A stretch of 64,000 nucleotides of DNA from Flammeovirgaceae bacterium SG7u.111 (GTDB taxonomy: Bacteria > Bacteroidota > Bacteroidia > Cytophagales > Flammeovirgaceae): positions 3,115,635 through 3,179,634 of the forward strand of contig CP139021.1 of assembly GCA_034044135.1 (NCBI GenBank), read 5' to 3'. This document shows positions 1 through 8,804 of this stretch, one piece after another. Numbering within the stretch: the first letter of the stretch is position 1; each line of letters opens with the position of its first letter. The notes under the pieces were generated by a model that was not told where the DNA came from, made no database searches, and saw only the letters and a program-made list of their open reading frames with translations. Position numbers and translations under genes: made by a program.

Positions 1-195
1 CGTATCTTTGGGCATGTTCTTGCCCTTGGCATTTTGGACGGCCAGTCTAAGCCTAGCATTGTTTTCCAACTCAGGCCCGCCCTCTTTCGAAGCGACCGTA
101 ATCTCTTTGATCAGCTTTGTGAAAATCTTTCCTCTCTTTGCGTCTTGAGCTCCTTTTCTATGCTTGATATTGGCCCATTTACTATGTCCTGCCAT
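1..195 (-). CDS. yebC: YebC/PmpR family regulator, 5' part
   Basis: Only the first 65 codons are inside the window; the gene runs off the left edge. Reading the minus strand from the ATG at 195 gives [20 protein letters not shown], the hallmark N-terminus of the YebC/PmpR/TACO1 family, followed by [12 protein letters not shown] and [15 protein letters not shown], all family-typical. Members are cytoplasmic proteins described as transcriptional regulators and, more recently, as ribosome-associated factors that help translate proline-rich stretches. The frame is open to position 1. A terminator-like hairpin lies about 90 nt upstream of the start in the same orientation (see 288-323). Identity is secure; which of the proposed roles applies here cannot be read from the fragment. 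Confidence 0.95.
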   Translation of the reverse strand, partial: MAGHSKWANIKHRKGAQDAKRGKIFTKLIKEITVASKEGGPELENNARLRLAVQNAKGKNMPKDT

Positions 196-287
196 ATTAT
201 CTTGTTCTATTTATTGGTGTTATTAGCTGTTTTCCTTTCCAAATTACGGATGAATTTATCGTTAACGCAAAAGTATAAAAAATAAAA

Positions 288-323
288 AAACTAAGTCTAT
301 CTCATTCCAAATAGACTTAGTTT
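288..323 (-). terminator. terminator-like hairpin in the yebC leader
   Basis: A perfect 13-bp inverted repeat (AAACTAAGTCTAT at 288-300, ATAGACTTAGTTT at 311-323, 10-nt loop). Read on the minus strand the stem is followed by a run of seven T and more T-rich sequence, the form of an intrinsic terminator. It sits between two divergently oriented genes, so it cannot end either one; it precedes yebC in yebC's own direction. Confidence 0.6.
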
Positions 324-401
324 GTTCATGAAGTATCTTACAGAATTGTGAAATTAGGATTTAATTTTGAATAAATTCATATTATTTAACCACCTCAAGA
401 A

Positions 402-1211
402 ATGTCAAAAAGAAGAGACTTTATAAAAAAATCAATTGCGATGGGAGCAGGTGCTGCCATTGGAGTGGGTTCTGCGCAAGCATCTCCATCCGAAAGCAAT
501 CACAAGCTGCGTTTTGCCATCGCTTCCGATGGACATTATGGTCAGCCTGATACTCCTTATGAAATGTACCACAATGAAATGATGGCCTGGCTAAATGAGG
601 AAGCAGGTGCCAAAGGATTGGATTTTGTGGTGTTCAATGGAGACCTCATCCACGATGAACCCAAGTTTTTGCCAGAAGTGAAGGCTGTGTACGAAAAGCT
701 GGAAGTGCCTTTTTATGTAACGAAAGGAAATCATGACAGGGTAAGCCCAGAAGTGTGGAAAACGACTTGGGGATACGCCCAAAACCATAGTTTCAAAATA
801 GAAGAATATGCTTTCATATTAGGCACTACGTCAAACATAAAAGGGGAGTATTTGTGTGGAGATGTGACTTGGATAAAAGGCGAGCTAGAAAAACACAAAG
901 ATGCATCGGCTGTTTTTGTGTTTTTGCACATCCCTCAGAGCAAGTGGGCGAATTATGGAGTAGAATGTCCTGAATTAAACGAGCTTCTTCAAAAGGCAGA
1001 AAATGTGAAGGCTGTTTTCCATGGCCATAACCACGAGCTTGACAACGTGTTTGTTGGGAATGAGCTGAGCTACTTTTTTGATGGGCATATCGGTGGAAGC
1101 TGGGGCACAAACTACCGTGGTTACCGCATAGTGGAAATTAACGAAGAAGGGAATATCCAAACCTACCAGTGCAACCCGCAGGCTTTTAAAGTGAATAAGG
1201 CAAAGTTGTAA
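402..1211 (+). CDS. exported calcineurin-like metallophosphoesterase
   Basis: Predicted dinuclear-metal phosphoesterase of 269 aa, exported. The N-terminus has a twin-arginine-like signal (RRDFIKK at residues 4-10, then an Ala/Gly-rich stretch ending near SAQAS). Metal-binding motifs appear in family order: D43-x-H45 (SDGHYG), GD 80-81, GNHD 109-112, H176 (FLHIP) and GHNH 208-211. This pattern is shared with CpdA-like and purple-acid-phosphatase-like enzymes; the substrate cannot be told. It stands alone on the plus strand, with a TAnnTTTG box (TAATTTTG, 362-369) resembling the Bacteroidota -7 promoter element ahead of it, and a hairpin terminator behind it. The start ATG at 402 is the only one that gives the Tat signal. 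Confidence 0.88.
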   Translation: MSKRRDFIKKSIAMGAGAAIGVGSAQASPSESNHKLRFAIASDGHYGQPDTPYEMYHNEMMAWLNEEAGAKGLDFVVFNGDLIHDEPKFLPEVKAVYEKLEVPFYVTKGNHDRVSPEVWKTTWGYAQNHSFKIEEYAFILGTTSNIKGEYLCGDVTWIKGELEKHKDASAVFVFLHIPQSKWANYGVECPELNELLQKAENVKAVFHGHNHELDNVFVGNELSYFFDGHIGGSWGTNYRGYRIVEINEEGNIQTYQCNPQAFKVNKAKL

Positions 1212-1256
1212 CTGTTGACGGCTTTTATCAAAAAATACAAGTGAAGTATAAAAAGA

Positions 1257-1283
1257 AAGTGAGGTTCTTAAGGAACCTCACTT
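1257..1283. terminator. bidirectional hairpin terminator
   Basis: Perfect 11-bp stem AAGTGAGGTTC (1257-1267) / GAACCTCACTT (1273-1283) with a 5-nt loop, between the convergent metallophosphoesterase and susD-like genes. A/T-rich flanks on both sides fit use in both directions. Confidence 0.75.
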
Positions 1284-1330
1284 CTTGCTTATCTGCTGCT
1301 CATCCCAAGCTGGGTATGTGGTATAATAGG

Positions 1331-2671
1331 TTAGTTTCCGTAACCACTATTTTGCTCTAGGTTACCATTTACGTTACGCTCCCTGTCAGGAATTGGGAAT
1401 ACCAACTCGTTTGCATTGTAGGCAAAGCCGTCTACAGTTAGCTTAAGTCGCTTTGCATCATGGATTTTTTGCCCTTCCAACGCCAATTCTATGCTTCTCT
1501 CTTTAAGGATATCGTCGAGAGTGGGATTGTCTATATTTGTTAAACCTGCTCTGCCACGAATTAGGTTAAGGTCATTTGCCGGAGAGTCACCTATAGTAGT
1601 ACCCTCTCTGAAGTTTGCTTCGGCACGTGTAAGGTAGAGCTCGGCTAGCCTAATTACCCCAACATTACCAAACTGATTTACCCATTTTCCACTACGGATA
1701 TCACCAGTTGCTTCATCAAAATAAAACAGGTTCAATCGGTCATCGCCAGTTTCAAAGCGGTCAATAAGCGTTTGCTGAACTTCGATATCGCCACGGCCAC
1801 CGTTAGTAGTTGAGGCGAAAAATAACTGCATATTGTTTGCACCGTCTTGGGTAGTTACTTGAATAGCGAAAACATCTTCAGGAGTGTTGGTACTACTATT
1901 GAAAGCATCTTCTACGGCGCTATTTAGGAAGTAAATCCCATCTGCGTCAGTTAAAGCCCTGTTGGCAGCATCCCTTGCATCCGCATAATTTGCTTGTTGC
2001 AAATAAACCCTTGATAAAACGGCGGCAGCAGCCACGCTGTTTGCATACACGCCGTTGTCAGCAGGAAGGTTTTCGAGGGCGAAAGAAAGGTCTGAAATGA
2101 CTTGGGCATATACCTCATCTACCGTATTTCGGCTTACCTTTTCAACCGAGTTTGGCTCGGTAACAATTGGCACTCCCAAATTAGTGGCAGTGTTTCCTGC
2201 AGAATAAGGTTGGCTAAAGTTAAGAACCAGATCAAAATACACAAGGCCTCTGATAAACTTTGCTTCAGCCTCTACTCGAGTTTTGTCTTCTTCATTTACA
2301 ACATCCAATGCAGAAAGAACATTGTTTGTGATATTGATTGCTTCGTAAGCTTCTAACCAAAGCTCTCCGGCATCACCGTTGATAACGGTCATTTCTTTTC
2401 TCCAGATTTCAGCAGGGTCGCCAAAAGTTCCTGAAAAGGCTATTTCGCCATCTGCTGCAAGCAATTCGGCATTTCTTAAGGTGTTTCCACCAAATAAATC
2501 ACTATTGCCTAGTGCATCATATGCTCCAATAAGTACGGTTTTGACGTTTGCATCTGAGCTTAATGCTACTGCATTGTCTATGTCTTGAGGTGGGGCTAGC
2601 TCCAGCTCGTTTTCACATGCGGTTGCAATAAGACCTATTATTGCAAGAAAATATATTTTTATGTTTCTCAT
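1331..2671 (-). CDS. SusD/RagB-family outer-membrane lipoprotein
   Basis: 446-aa SusD-like lipoprotein, the surface glycan- or nutrient-binding lid of a SusC/SusD transporter. The first 20 residues form a lipoprotein signal peptide with lipobox IATAC, giving a lipidated Cys at residue 19. The SusD-type TPR helices and the C-terminal ending with the conserved IPDRERNVNGN segment are present. It lies 79 bp downstream of the susC-like gene in the same direction, so the two should form one transcript and one complex. A small hairpin (TAAGAAG 2718-2724 / CTTCTTA 2730-2736) sits between them. No glycoside hydrolase, peptidase or sigma/anti-sigma pair is adjacent, so the substrate cannot be inferred. 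Confidence 0.93.
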   Translation of the reverse strand: MRNIKIYFLAIIGLIATACENELELAPPQDIDNAVALSSDANVKTVLIGAYDALGNSDLFGGNTLRNAELLAADGEIAFSGTFGDPAEIWRKEMTVINGDAGELWLEAYEAINITNNVLSALDVVNEEDKTRVEAEAKFIRGLVYFDLVLNFSQPYSAGNTATNLGVPIVTEPNSVEKVSRNTVDEVYAQVISDLSFALENLPADNGVYANSVAAAAVLSRVYLQQANYADARDAANRALTDADGIYFLNSAVEDAFNSSTNTPEDVFAIQVTTQDGANNMQLFFASTTNGGRGDIEVQQTLIDRFETGDDRLNLFYFDEATGDIRSGKWVNQFGNVGVIRLAELYLTRAEANFREGTTIGDSPANDLNLIRGRAGLTNIDNPTLDDILKERSIELALEGQKIHDAKRLKLTVDGFAYNANELVFPIPDRERNVNGNLEQNSGYGN

Positions 2672-2750
2672 TTTTATTCAATTTTAATAGTTAAGAGTAT
2701 GTTAAAATGAATTTGTTTAAGAAGGGGTGCTTCTTATCGTATTACATACT

Positions 2751-5700
2751 CTAGAATCCTACTCTTACTCCAAATGTAAATGTTTTAGGCTGCGGCGCTG
2801 AATAGAAATCATTGCCTAGGTAAGCATTGTTGCTTCCAGCTAAGTAGTCGGTGTTCACCTCAGGATCCCATCCTACATAATCGGTCCAAGTAAGAAGGTT
2901 TTGTCCACTGAAATATACCCTTGCACTTGTGATAAATGATTTGCTCAGCACTGCCTTAGGGAAGTTGTAACCTAAAGTCAGCGTTTTTAGGCGGACGTAA
3001 GAAGCATCAGACAAGTACCTGCTAGAGGCTTGTGCGCCGTTGTTTTGGTAAAGTCTTGCCTGAGGAACACTGGTGATGTCACCTTCTTTTTGCCATCTGT
3101 TAAGTTGGTCAGACGTTTGGTTGTCTTCGTACCTAGCGTTGGCAGACATAAAAGTTCCACCTCCAAGGTAAACATCGTTTCCTTCTTGTCCTTGAATGAG
3201 TATGTCTAGGTCGAAGTTCCCATATTTTAAGTTGTTAGACCATCCGTAAATAAAGTCAGGGTTAGGGTTGCCCAATACTTTGCTTTCAGCCAAGTTGTAG
3301 TTGTTGGTAACATAAGCGTCGCCCAAGTGATCTACTTGGAATGCAGATCCGTCGGTTATTTCTTCGTCGGTAGGAGTTCGGTTAAGGAAGAATATTGCAT
3401 CGCCATTGCTTGGGTTAGCACCAGCGAATTCTACTCCGTAGTGCACGCCAATTGCCTCTCCAACTTTAATAGTGTTTAGGTAACGAGAGCTAAGTGGGCC
3501 AATCATATCTGTGCCTTCGTTTAGCTTGGTTACTTTGTTTGTGTTTCTTGCAAAATTAACACTAGTGTTCCAAGAGAACTTGCCAGTAGTAATAAGCTTG
3601 TAGTTTATCACAGCTTCAATACCCTTGTTTTCTAACTCACCTATGTTTTGAGTTTGAGTTCTAAATCCTGAAGTTCCAGGTACGGGTACATCAAGCAATA
3701 GGTCTGTTGTGCTTTTTTGGTAATAGTCTATTTCACCATTAAGCCTATCGTTCCAAAGACCAAAGTCGATTCCTATATCCGCTTGCGCTGTTTTTTCCCA
3801 TTCCAAATCAGGGTTTTCGATTCGAGAAGGTATCAAAGCAGAAGATCCATCATAGATAGCAGAGGTGAAGGTGCCGTATTGTTCATAGTTTCCAATTCCA
3901 GCATTACCCGTTACGCCGTAGCTTGCTCTTACTTTCAAGAAACTCAATACCTCAGAAGAAAGAAATTCTTCTTCAGAGATAATCCATCCTGCCGATGCTG
4001 CTGGGAAGAATCCATATCTTTTATTTGCTCCAAATCTCGAAGATGCATCCACACGACCACTTATGGAAAGAAGGTATTTTTCTTTGAAGTTATAGTTTAG
4101 CCTACCAAAATAGGAAAGGAATGAAAATTCGTTGAGTGTACCCGCCCAGTCAACTACTTCAGCAGCAGAGCTAAGAGTTTTGAGCTCGTCCAGCGGGTAG
4201 TTCTGACCTGCTGCATAGGTTACGTCTCTAGTGGATTTTTGGAATTCTGTACCTGCAATTACTTCAAGGGAATGAATGTCCTTTAATACTTTATTATAGC
4301 TCAAGTATGCTCTAGAGGTGTTGTTGAAAATACGTGTCCACCTGTCTTGTCCATAGCCGTTTACATCCTCAGATCTACCTGTTTGGGTCATTGAGTTTCG
4401 ATACCTCTTTTCAAACTGGGTCAATAGGTCAAAACCGTATTCTCCAGTGATTTTTAGCCCTTTTGTTATTTCATAACTTACATTAATATTGGCCAAGTTC
4501 CTAAATACAGTGGTGTTGAAACTTGCGTTTTCTAGCTCCATCGTGGCAGGGTAATAGAACATAGCAGGGTTCAGCGCATCGTCATATAAATTGCCTTCTA
4601 AGTCTCTTACAGGAGTGAGGGGAGATTGAGCAACAAGCTGAATAGGAGTCGAAAATTCGTTGTCATCAGTTACACGTTTGTTTTCTGATCTGCTAATCCC
4701 AACATTCAATCCCAAATCTACTTTTTCAGAAATATCATGTGTAAGGTTTAACCTGCCTGAAACCCTTTGAAATGAGTTACCAATCAGGATACCATCTTGG
4801 TCAGAGTAAGAACCGCTGGCAAAGAAATTGGTTTTTCCATTGCCACCTTGTGCAGAGAGGTCATAGTTTTGGAAAGAAGCATCTTGGAATGCTTGGTCTT
4901 GCCAATTAGTTCCAGCCCAGTTGGGATCGTTTGCCAATTCTTCTCTCCAGTCCAAATGACCTGAAAGGAAATCCATATTGCCTTCCATGTATTCCAACCA
5001 TGAGTCTTCGTATTCATCAGGGTTGTTGATAGGGTCAATCCCATCTGCTAAATCGTTGTTGTAAGCCGCCTCCCTGTTAAGTTCAACATATTGGGAAGCA
5101 TTAAGAAAATCCCTTTTGTTGGTAGGCTTGCTAATACCATATTGAGCATTGAAATTCATTTGGGTTTTGCCTGCGCTACCTTGCTTTGTGGTGATAAGCA
5201 CCACGCCATTTGAGCCCCTCGAACCATAAATTGCCGCAGCAGAAGCATCTTTTAACACTTCGATAGACTCGATATCATTAAAATTAATATCTGCTAAAGG
5301 GTTTGTTTGTGAGCTTGTCAAAGATTGACTATTCGTAGTTACAGGTATGCCATCAATAACATAAAGAGGTTCGTTACTTGCTGAAATAGAAGAAGTACCC
5401 CTGATTCGAATATTGATTCCTCCTCCAACTTTACCTGTTTGAGAAGTGATTTGAACCCCGGCAGCCCTTCCTTGCAAGGCTTGCTCGAAAGTTGCTACAG
5501 GTACGTCTTCTAAAGATTTTCCTGAAACAGATTCAACTTTTCCAGTTAGGTTCTTTTTGATTTGGTCTCCATATCCTACCACCACTACCTCGGTCAACTC
5601 AGTAAAGTTTTCTTGTAAAACGATGTCGAGCGTAGTTTGGCTCCCTATTTCAACTTCTTGGGTCTGAAATCCAATATATTTGAAAATCAGAGTGCTGCCT

Positions 5701-5897
5701 TTTTCGGGAACGGAGAGGCTGAACTTTCCATCTACATCGGAAATAGTACCATTGGACGTCCCTTTTTCGATTATGTTCACGCCAGGCAGGGGGGAGCCTA
5801 CTGGGTCTTTGATTGTCCCACTAACTACTTTTTGTGCCATTGCATTGTAACAAGTAAATAGCATTATAAATAGTGTGGTTGTGAAAATTTTGTTCAT
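2751..5897 (-). CDS. SusC/RagA-family TonB-dependent transporter
   Basis: 1048-aa outer-membrane TonB-dependent transporter. A signal peptide (residues 1-21, ending AMAQ) is followed by a carboxypeptidase-D-like beta-sandwich (about 23-110; VSGTIKDPVGSPLPGVNI), the EVVVVGYG segment, the plug domain with the SusC signature (ALQGRAAGVQI, then IRIRGTSSI and PLYVIDGIPV) and the beta barrel ending in FTFGVRVGF. There is no extra N-terminal STN domain, so it is not expected to signal directly to a FecR anti-sigma factor. It pairs with the SusD-like gene downstream. About 50 nt upstream of the start there is a terminator-like hairpin in the direction of transcription, which may bear on its regulation. 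Confidence 0.95.
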   Translation of the reverse strand: MNKIFTTTLFIMLFTCYNAMAQKVVSGTIKDPVGSPLPGVNIIEKGTSNGTISDVDGKFSLSVPEKGSTLIFKYIGFQTQEVEIGSQTTLDIVLQENFTELTEVVVVGYGDQIKKNLTGKVESVSGKSLEDVPVATFEQALQGRAAGVQITSQTGKVGGGINIRIRGTSSISASNEPLYVIDGIPVTTNSQSLTSSQTNPLADINFNDIESIEVLKDASAAAIYGSRGSNGVVLITTKQGSAGKTQMNFNAQYGISKPTNKRDFLNASQYVELNREAAYNNDLADGIDPINNPDEYEDSWLEYMEGNMDFLSGHLDWREELANDPNWAGTNWQDQAFQDASFQNYDLSAQGGNGKTNFFASGSYSDQDGILIGNSFQRVSGRLNLTHDISEKVDLGLNVGISRSENKRVTDDNEFSTPIQLVAQSPLTPVRDLEGNLYDDALNPAMFYYPATMELENASFNTTVFRNLANINVSYEITKGLKITGEYGFDLLTQFEKRYRNSMTQTGRSEDVNGYGQDRWTRIFNNTSRAYLSYNKVLKDIHSLEVIAGTEFQKSTRDVTYAAGQNYPLDELKTLSSAAEVVDWAGTLNEFSFLSYFGRLNYNFKEKYLLSISGRVDASSRFGANKRYGFFPAASAGWIISEEEFLSSEVLSFLKVRASYGVTGNAGIGNYEQYGTFTSAIYDGSSALIPSRIENPDLEWEKTAQADIGIDFGLWNDRLNGEIDYYQKSTTDLLLDVPVPGTSGFRTQTQNIGELENKGIEAVINYKLITTGKFSWNTSVNFARNTNKVTKLNEGTDMIGPLSSRYLNTIKVGEAIGVHYGVEFAGANPSNGDAIFFLNRTPTDEEITDGSAFQVDHLGDAYVTNNYNLAESKVLGNPNPDFIYGWSNNLKYGNFDLDILIQGQEGNDVYLGGGTFMSANARYEDNQTSDQLNRWQKEGDITSVPQARLYQNNGAQASSRYLSDASYVRLKTLTLGYNFPKAVLSKSFITSARVYFSGQNLLTWTDYVGWDPEVNTDYLAGSNNAYLGNDFYSAPQPKTFTFGVRVGF

Positions 5898-5947
5898 ATA
5901 CTTTGTAGTTTAAATAATTGATGATTTCGTAAAAATAACTTATAAAA

Positions 5948-5966
5948 AGATCTCATTTAGAGATCT
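5948..5966 (-). promoter_or_regulatory. terminator-like hairpin in the susC leader
   Basis: AGATCTC (5948-5954) and GAGATCT (5960-5966) form a perfect 7-bp stem with a 5-nt loop. On the minus strand, the direction of the susC-like gene, the stem is followed by TTTTTATA. It lies about 50 nt before the start codon, so it could be a leader attenuator or the end of a short upstream transcript. The short stem limits confidence. Confidence 0.4.
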
Positions 5967-6364
5967 ATACTCTTTTTTTTATAAATAATGTAAAACAGTA
6001 TTATTTGTAGAGTGATTTGAACAATAAGGGCTAGAAGTGTTTATGATTATATGTGAATAAACGGATGGATTGCATATCTGTCTGTAGTTGGACTCAAGGT
6101 TTTAGGTTGGTTTATACATCAATGAAGCATGGCTTATTTGCAGCGATGGATGCCAATATTAGTAGTGTAGCGATCATCACTTATTCAGGTTCGCTATTGC
6201 CTTTGCATGATATATTTTTGTTACCTGTTCTAAATGGAGGTACAAGAGAAACCCGAAATTTATTGTTTCGGGATTCCAAGATAAGTTTAGGATATTCAGA
6301 CAGGGAATTGGGAAGTTGTAAAGGCAAATATCAGGTGGGAATTGTATAGTTAAAAAATGGCTTA
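5967..6364. other. intergenic region without a recognised gene
   Basis: About 400 bp between the susC-like gene and the next supported feature. It is AT-rich near the susC side. A plus-strand open frame at 6053-6349 has no recognisable domain and an unconvincing composition. One hairpin is visible: CCCGAAA (6252-6258) / TTTCGGG (6266-6272), not followed by a T-run. No tRNA or known RNA motif was recognised. Confidence 0.5.
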
Positions 6365-6469
6365 ATGGTGTTGAGTAACTTGGTTGAGCAGTATTTAAAG
6401 AAGTTGGAAGAAATTTCTGAGCCTAATAAGGCTTTGCAGGAAGAGGGGAAAAGAGTAGAGGGGAAATGA
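6365..6469 (+). CDS. possible 34-aa small protein
   Basis: A short plus-strand frame encoding 34 aa, rich in Leu, Glu and Lys (NLVEQYLKKLEEISEPNK), with an amphipathic helical look and a typical coding composition. Its last codons run into the stem of a plus-strand terminator at 6457-6488, as expected for the end of a short transcript. It is not a known family to me and there is no clear ribosome-binding site. It could equally be the degraded tail of an older gene. Confidence 0.22.
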   Translation: MVLSNLVEQYLKKLEEISEPNKALQEEGKRVEGK

Positions 6470-6488
6470 TTCCCCTCTTTGTTTTTTT
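6457..6488 (+). terminator. intrinsic terminator, strongest on the plus strand
   Basis: AGAGGGGAA (6457-6465) / TTCCCCTCT (6470-6478) with an ATGA loop, followed on the plus strand by TTGTTTTTTT. The minus-strand side is only moderately T-rich (CTCTTTT), so the signal favours plus-strand transcription, although it also lies directly after the minus-strand gene at 6487-7023 and may serve both. Confidence 0.65.
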
Positions 6489-7023
6489 AGAGTAAAAAAG
6501 TTACGCCAACTGTGGCTCCGGCTAGTACTGTTCCACCACCAACTTCGGCATTTAACCCAATTTTTTCATTAAGGAAGTATCTTACACCAACATGTGCACC
6601 AATACTCATACCTCCAGAACCTGAGCCATTATAATCAAATGTTGGACTTGAAGCGTCATCCCATTTTGTATCCCAAGAATAAAAACCTAAACTTCCACCT
6701 GCATAAAAATCCCATTCTTCGGCAGCGCTGAACAGTTCATTAAAATGATAGCTACCTCTTCCGCTTACTCCAAATATCGTATGCCTCCATTTTCCACCTG
6801 AATATTTTTCGCTATAAGATTGGTAAGAAAGTGAGCCGCCAATGGTTACGTTCTCCACAATTGCCTGTTCATACCTTACATAAACAGGAATGCCCCAGCC
6901 TGTGGCGCCAACTCCTGCAGATAGCATCTTTGCTCCATCTGAAAATGGTTCAAATTGGGCAAAACTAGCATTGGCAAAAAAGAGAGTGAAAACTGATAGC
7001 AAAACAATTACTTTGTTTTTCAT
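6487..7023 (-). CDS. outer-membrane beta-barrel-like protein
   Basis: 178-aa exported protein. The start chosen is the ATG at 7023, which begins directly with the signal peptide (MKNKVIVLLSVF, ending ASFAQ); an upstream ATG at 7047 would put eight extra residues before it. The mature part alternates aromatic and small residues with many Gly (GVSGRGSYHF, YAGGSLGFYSW, SIGAHVGVRYFL) and ends in a hydrophobic VGVTFLL strand, as in small OmpA-like or porin-like barrels of the Bacteroidota. The gene is monocistronic by context. The cargo or role is unknown. Confidence 0.75.
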   Translation of the reverse strand: MKNKVIVLLSVFTLFFANASFAQFEPFSDGAKMLSAGVGATGWGIPVYVRYEQAIVENVTIGGSLSYQSYSEKYSGGKWRHTIFGVSGRGSYHFNELFSAAEEWDFYAGGSLGFYSWDTKWDDASSPTFDYNGSGSGGMSIGAHVGVRYFLNEKIGLNAEVGGGTVLAGATVGVTFLL

Positions 7024-7315
7024 TTTGATTGTGTTTAATAGGTTCATTAAATAGTGATTAGAAATGGTAGTGATAAATAGTTTAAATTGATAAAAAATCT
7101 AAGAGCTGGTTTTATTTTCATTCAATAGTAAAAAAGAATTTATAGGGATTCTTTTTTAGGTGTTTCAATACTTGTACGGTTTTACTCAATTATGAAAAAA
7201 AAGTTGCATCGGGTGTCTTTTTTTGAATGCAAATATAAGATAATTTAGTAGCATGGTTCAATAGCTCCGCTTTAGATAATATTCATAGAAATACTTTCTT
7301 TACCTGTTATAAATG

Positions 7316-7353
7316 AAAGAAGCTGTAGCGTGTTTAATTACTACAGCTTCTTT
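7316..7353 (-). terminator. terminator of the M20 peptidase gene
   Basis: Perfect 13-bp stem AAAGAAGCTGTAG (7316-7328) / CTACAGCTTCTTT (7341-7353), 12-nt loop, 30 bp past the stop codon of the minus-strand M20 gene. The rest of 7048-7383 is AT-rich and shows no gene. Confidence 0.75.
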
Positions 7354-7383
7354 AGTATTTAGCCTTGAATTTGGTTTTGTAGT

Positions 7384-8715
7384 CTACTTCCCTGCCATTT
7401 TTTCTGCTTTGTCCATATAATCTAAGGTAAGAAAAGAAAATGCTTTCACCCCAACGGAAAACCCGCTTTCGTCTAGGTAGAAATCTGGTGTATGGTGTGG
7501 AGCGGCATCTTTTGGGTTCATCCCAACAGGCATTCCTCCCAAAAAGAAAAACAAACCAGGGACTTCTTTTGCAAAAAAGGAGAAATCTTCCGCTCCGGTC
7601 ACGGCTTTTCTTAAGAATACGTTTTCCTCCCCAGCAGCTTCCACAAGGCTAGGTGCCATAGTATTGGTAAGCTCAGGGTCGTTGAAGGTAACAGGGTAGC
7701 CTTCGTGGATGTGCACCTCGGCTGTTGCTCCGGCACTTTCAGCTATGTTGGTTGCTATGAGGTTAATCTTTTCCACTATTTTCAAGCGCATATTTTCGTC
7801 CAATGCCCTAAAAGTACCATCTAGCTTTACTTCTTCGGGAATGATATTGTTTCTAACGCCTCCGTCAATATGACCTATGGAAACTACGGCAGCTTCGTTC
7901 GTTAGTTCAGAGCTTCGGCTCACGATCGTTTGCAAGCCCATTATTATTTGAGAAGAAGTTACTATTGGGTCAATCCCACTCCAAGGATAGGCTCCATGTA
8001 CTTGCTTGCCTTTCACTGTAATAGTGAAACGGTTGGCACTTGCCATGGTCCCGCCGGGTTTGTAGCCAATTTTCCCCGCTTCTGTTTGCGAGTTGATATG
8101 CAGTCCAAAAACGGCTTCAATGCCATAATCTTTGATCACCCCTTCTTTCACCATCAATTTTGCCCCGCCTTCTTCGCCCGACGGCGCGCCTTCTTCGGCA
8201 GGCTGGAAAATGAAGACAACCGTGCCTTTTAAGTCCTTTTTTACTTTGGAGAGAACTTCAGCAGTGCCCATCAGTATGGCTATGTGGGAGTCATGGCCGC
8301 AAGCGTGCATTACACCAACTTCTCTGCCCTCGTATTCGCCTTTCACTTTGGAGGCAAAAGGGATATCGACCCGCTCTACTACGGGAAGGGCATCCATATC
8401 TGCCCGAAGACCAACTACCGGACCAGGTTTTCCTCCTTTCAAAACTCCGACTACCCCTGTGTGGGCAATTCCCGTTTTTACCTCCAGGCCTAAGTCGGTA
8501 AGATGTTTGGCAACCTTTTCTGCAGTTTTGAATTCTCGGTTCGAGAGTTCGGGGTTTTCGTGGAAATCTCGTCTCCACTCTACCAATTTGCCTTGGATCT
8601 CGTTGCTCAGCTTGCTTACGGTAGGTTTCAGTTTAGCTTGGGCAAAGGCTGCACTGCCAAGCCCACTCAAGGCACAAATTAGAAAAGTGATTTTAAAGCG
8701 GAATGATTTTAACAT
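7384..8715 (-). CDS. exported M20-family amidohydrolase (hippurate hydrolase-like)
   Basis: 443-aa zinc metallohydrolase of the M20D type, which removes acyl groups from amino acids or cleaves small amide or peptide substrates. The ATG at 8715 was chosen because it begins at the signal peptide (MLKSFRFKITFLICALSG, ending AAFAQ); the ATG at 8745 adds ten polar residues in front. Conserved motifs are RADMDALPV, MHACGHDSHIA (metal ligands), FIFQPAEEG (catalytic Glu pair), GLHINS, TGAEDFSFF and PHHTPDF near the C-terminus. Length and motif order are normal. Periplasmic or surface export is inferred from the signal. It is flanked upstream by the IS1 element, which begins 89 bp before this start, so its promoter may have been altered by the insertion. 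Confidence 0.92.
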   Translation of the reverse strand: MLKSFRFKITFLICALSGLGSAAFAQAKLKPTVSKLSNEIQGKLVEWRRDFHENPELSNREFKTAEKVAKHLTDLGLEVKTGIAHTGVVGVLKGGKPGPVVGLRADMDALPVVERVDIPFASKVKGEYEGREVGVMHACGHDSHIAILMGTAEVLSKVKKDLKGTVVFIFQPAEEGAPSGEEGGAKLMVKEGVIKDYGIEAVFGLHINSQTEAGKIGYKPGGTMASANRFTITVKGKQVHGAYPWSGIDPIVTSSQIIMGLQTIVSRSSELTNEAAVVSIGHIDGGVRNNIIPEEVKLDGTFRALDENMRLKIVEKINLIATNIAESAGATAEVHIHEGYPVTFNDPELTNTMAPSLVEAAGEENVFLRKAVTGAEDFSFFAKEVPGLFFFLGGMPVGMNPKDAAPHHTPDFYLDESGFSVGVKAFSFLTLDYMDKAEKMAGK

Positions 8716-8804
8716 AAGTTGTAGCGTTTTGTGGTTGAAAATCATGGTTTCAATGAAGATAGGGCTATTTTCTTTTTCATCAAAATTTTAAGAGTTCTCA
8801 ACTT

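Noticed and set aside
34-285. Plus-strand open frame of 83 codons
   Set aside because: It is antisense to yebC, whose N-terminal signature on the minus strand is unmistakable.
1331-5897. A complete polysaccharide utilisation locus
   Set aside because: Only the SusC/SusD pair is present; there is no glycoside hydrolase, sulfatase, peptidase cluster or dedicated regulator next to it. The Tat-type metallophosphoesterase is convergent and has its own terminator.
6053-6349. Plus-strand open frame of 98 codons between susC and the outer-membrane protein gene
   Set aside because: No ribosome-binding site, no domain, odd composition and a hairpin inside; kept only as part of a possible non-coding transcript.
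8132-8791. 219-codon plus-strand frame
   Set aside because: Antisense to the M20 peptidase gene, rich in Ser, Pro and Lys as expected for a shadow frame.
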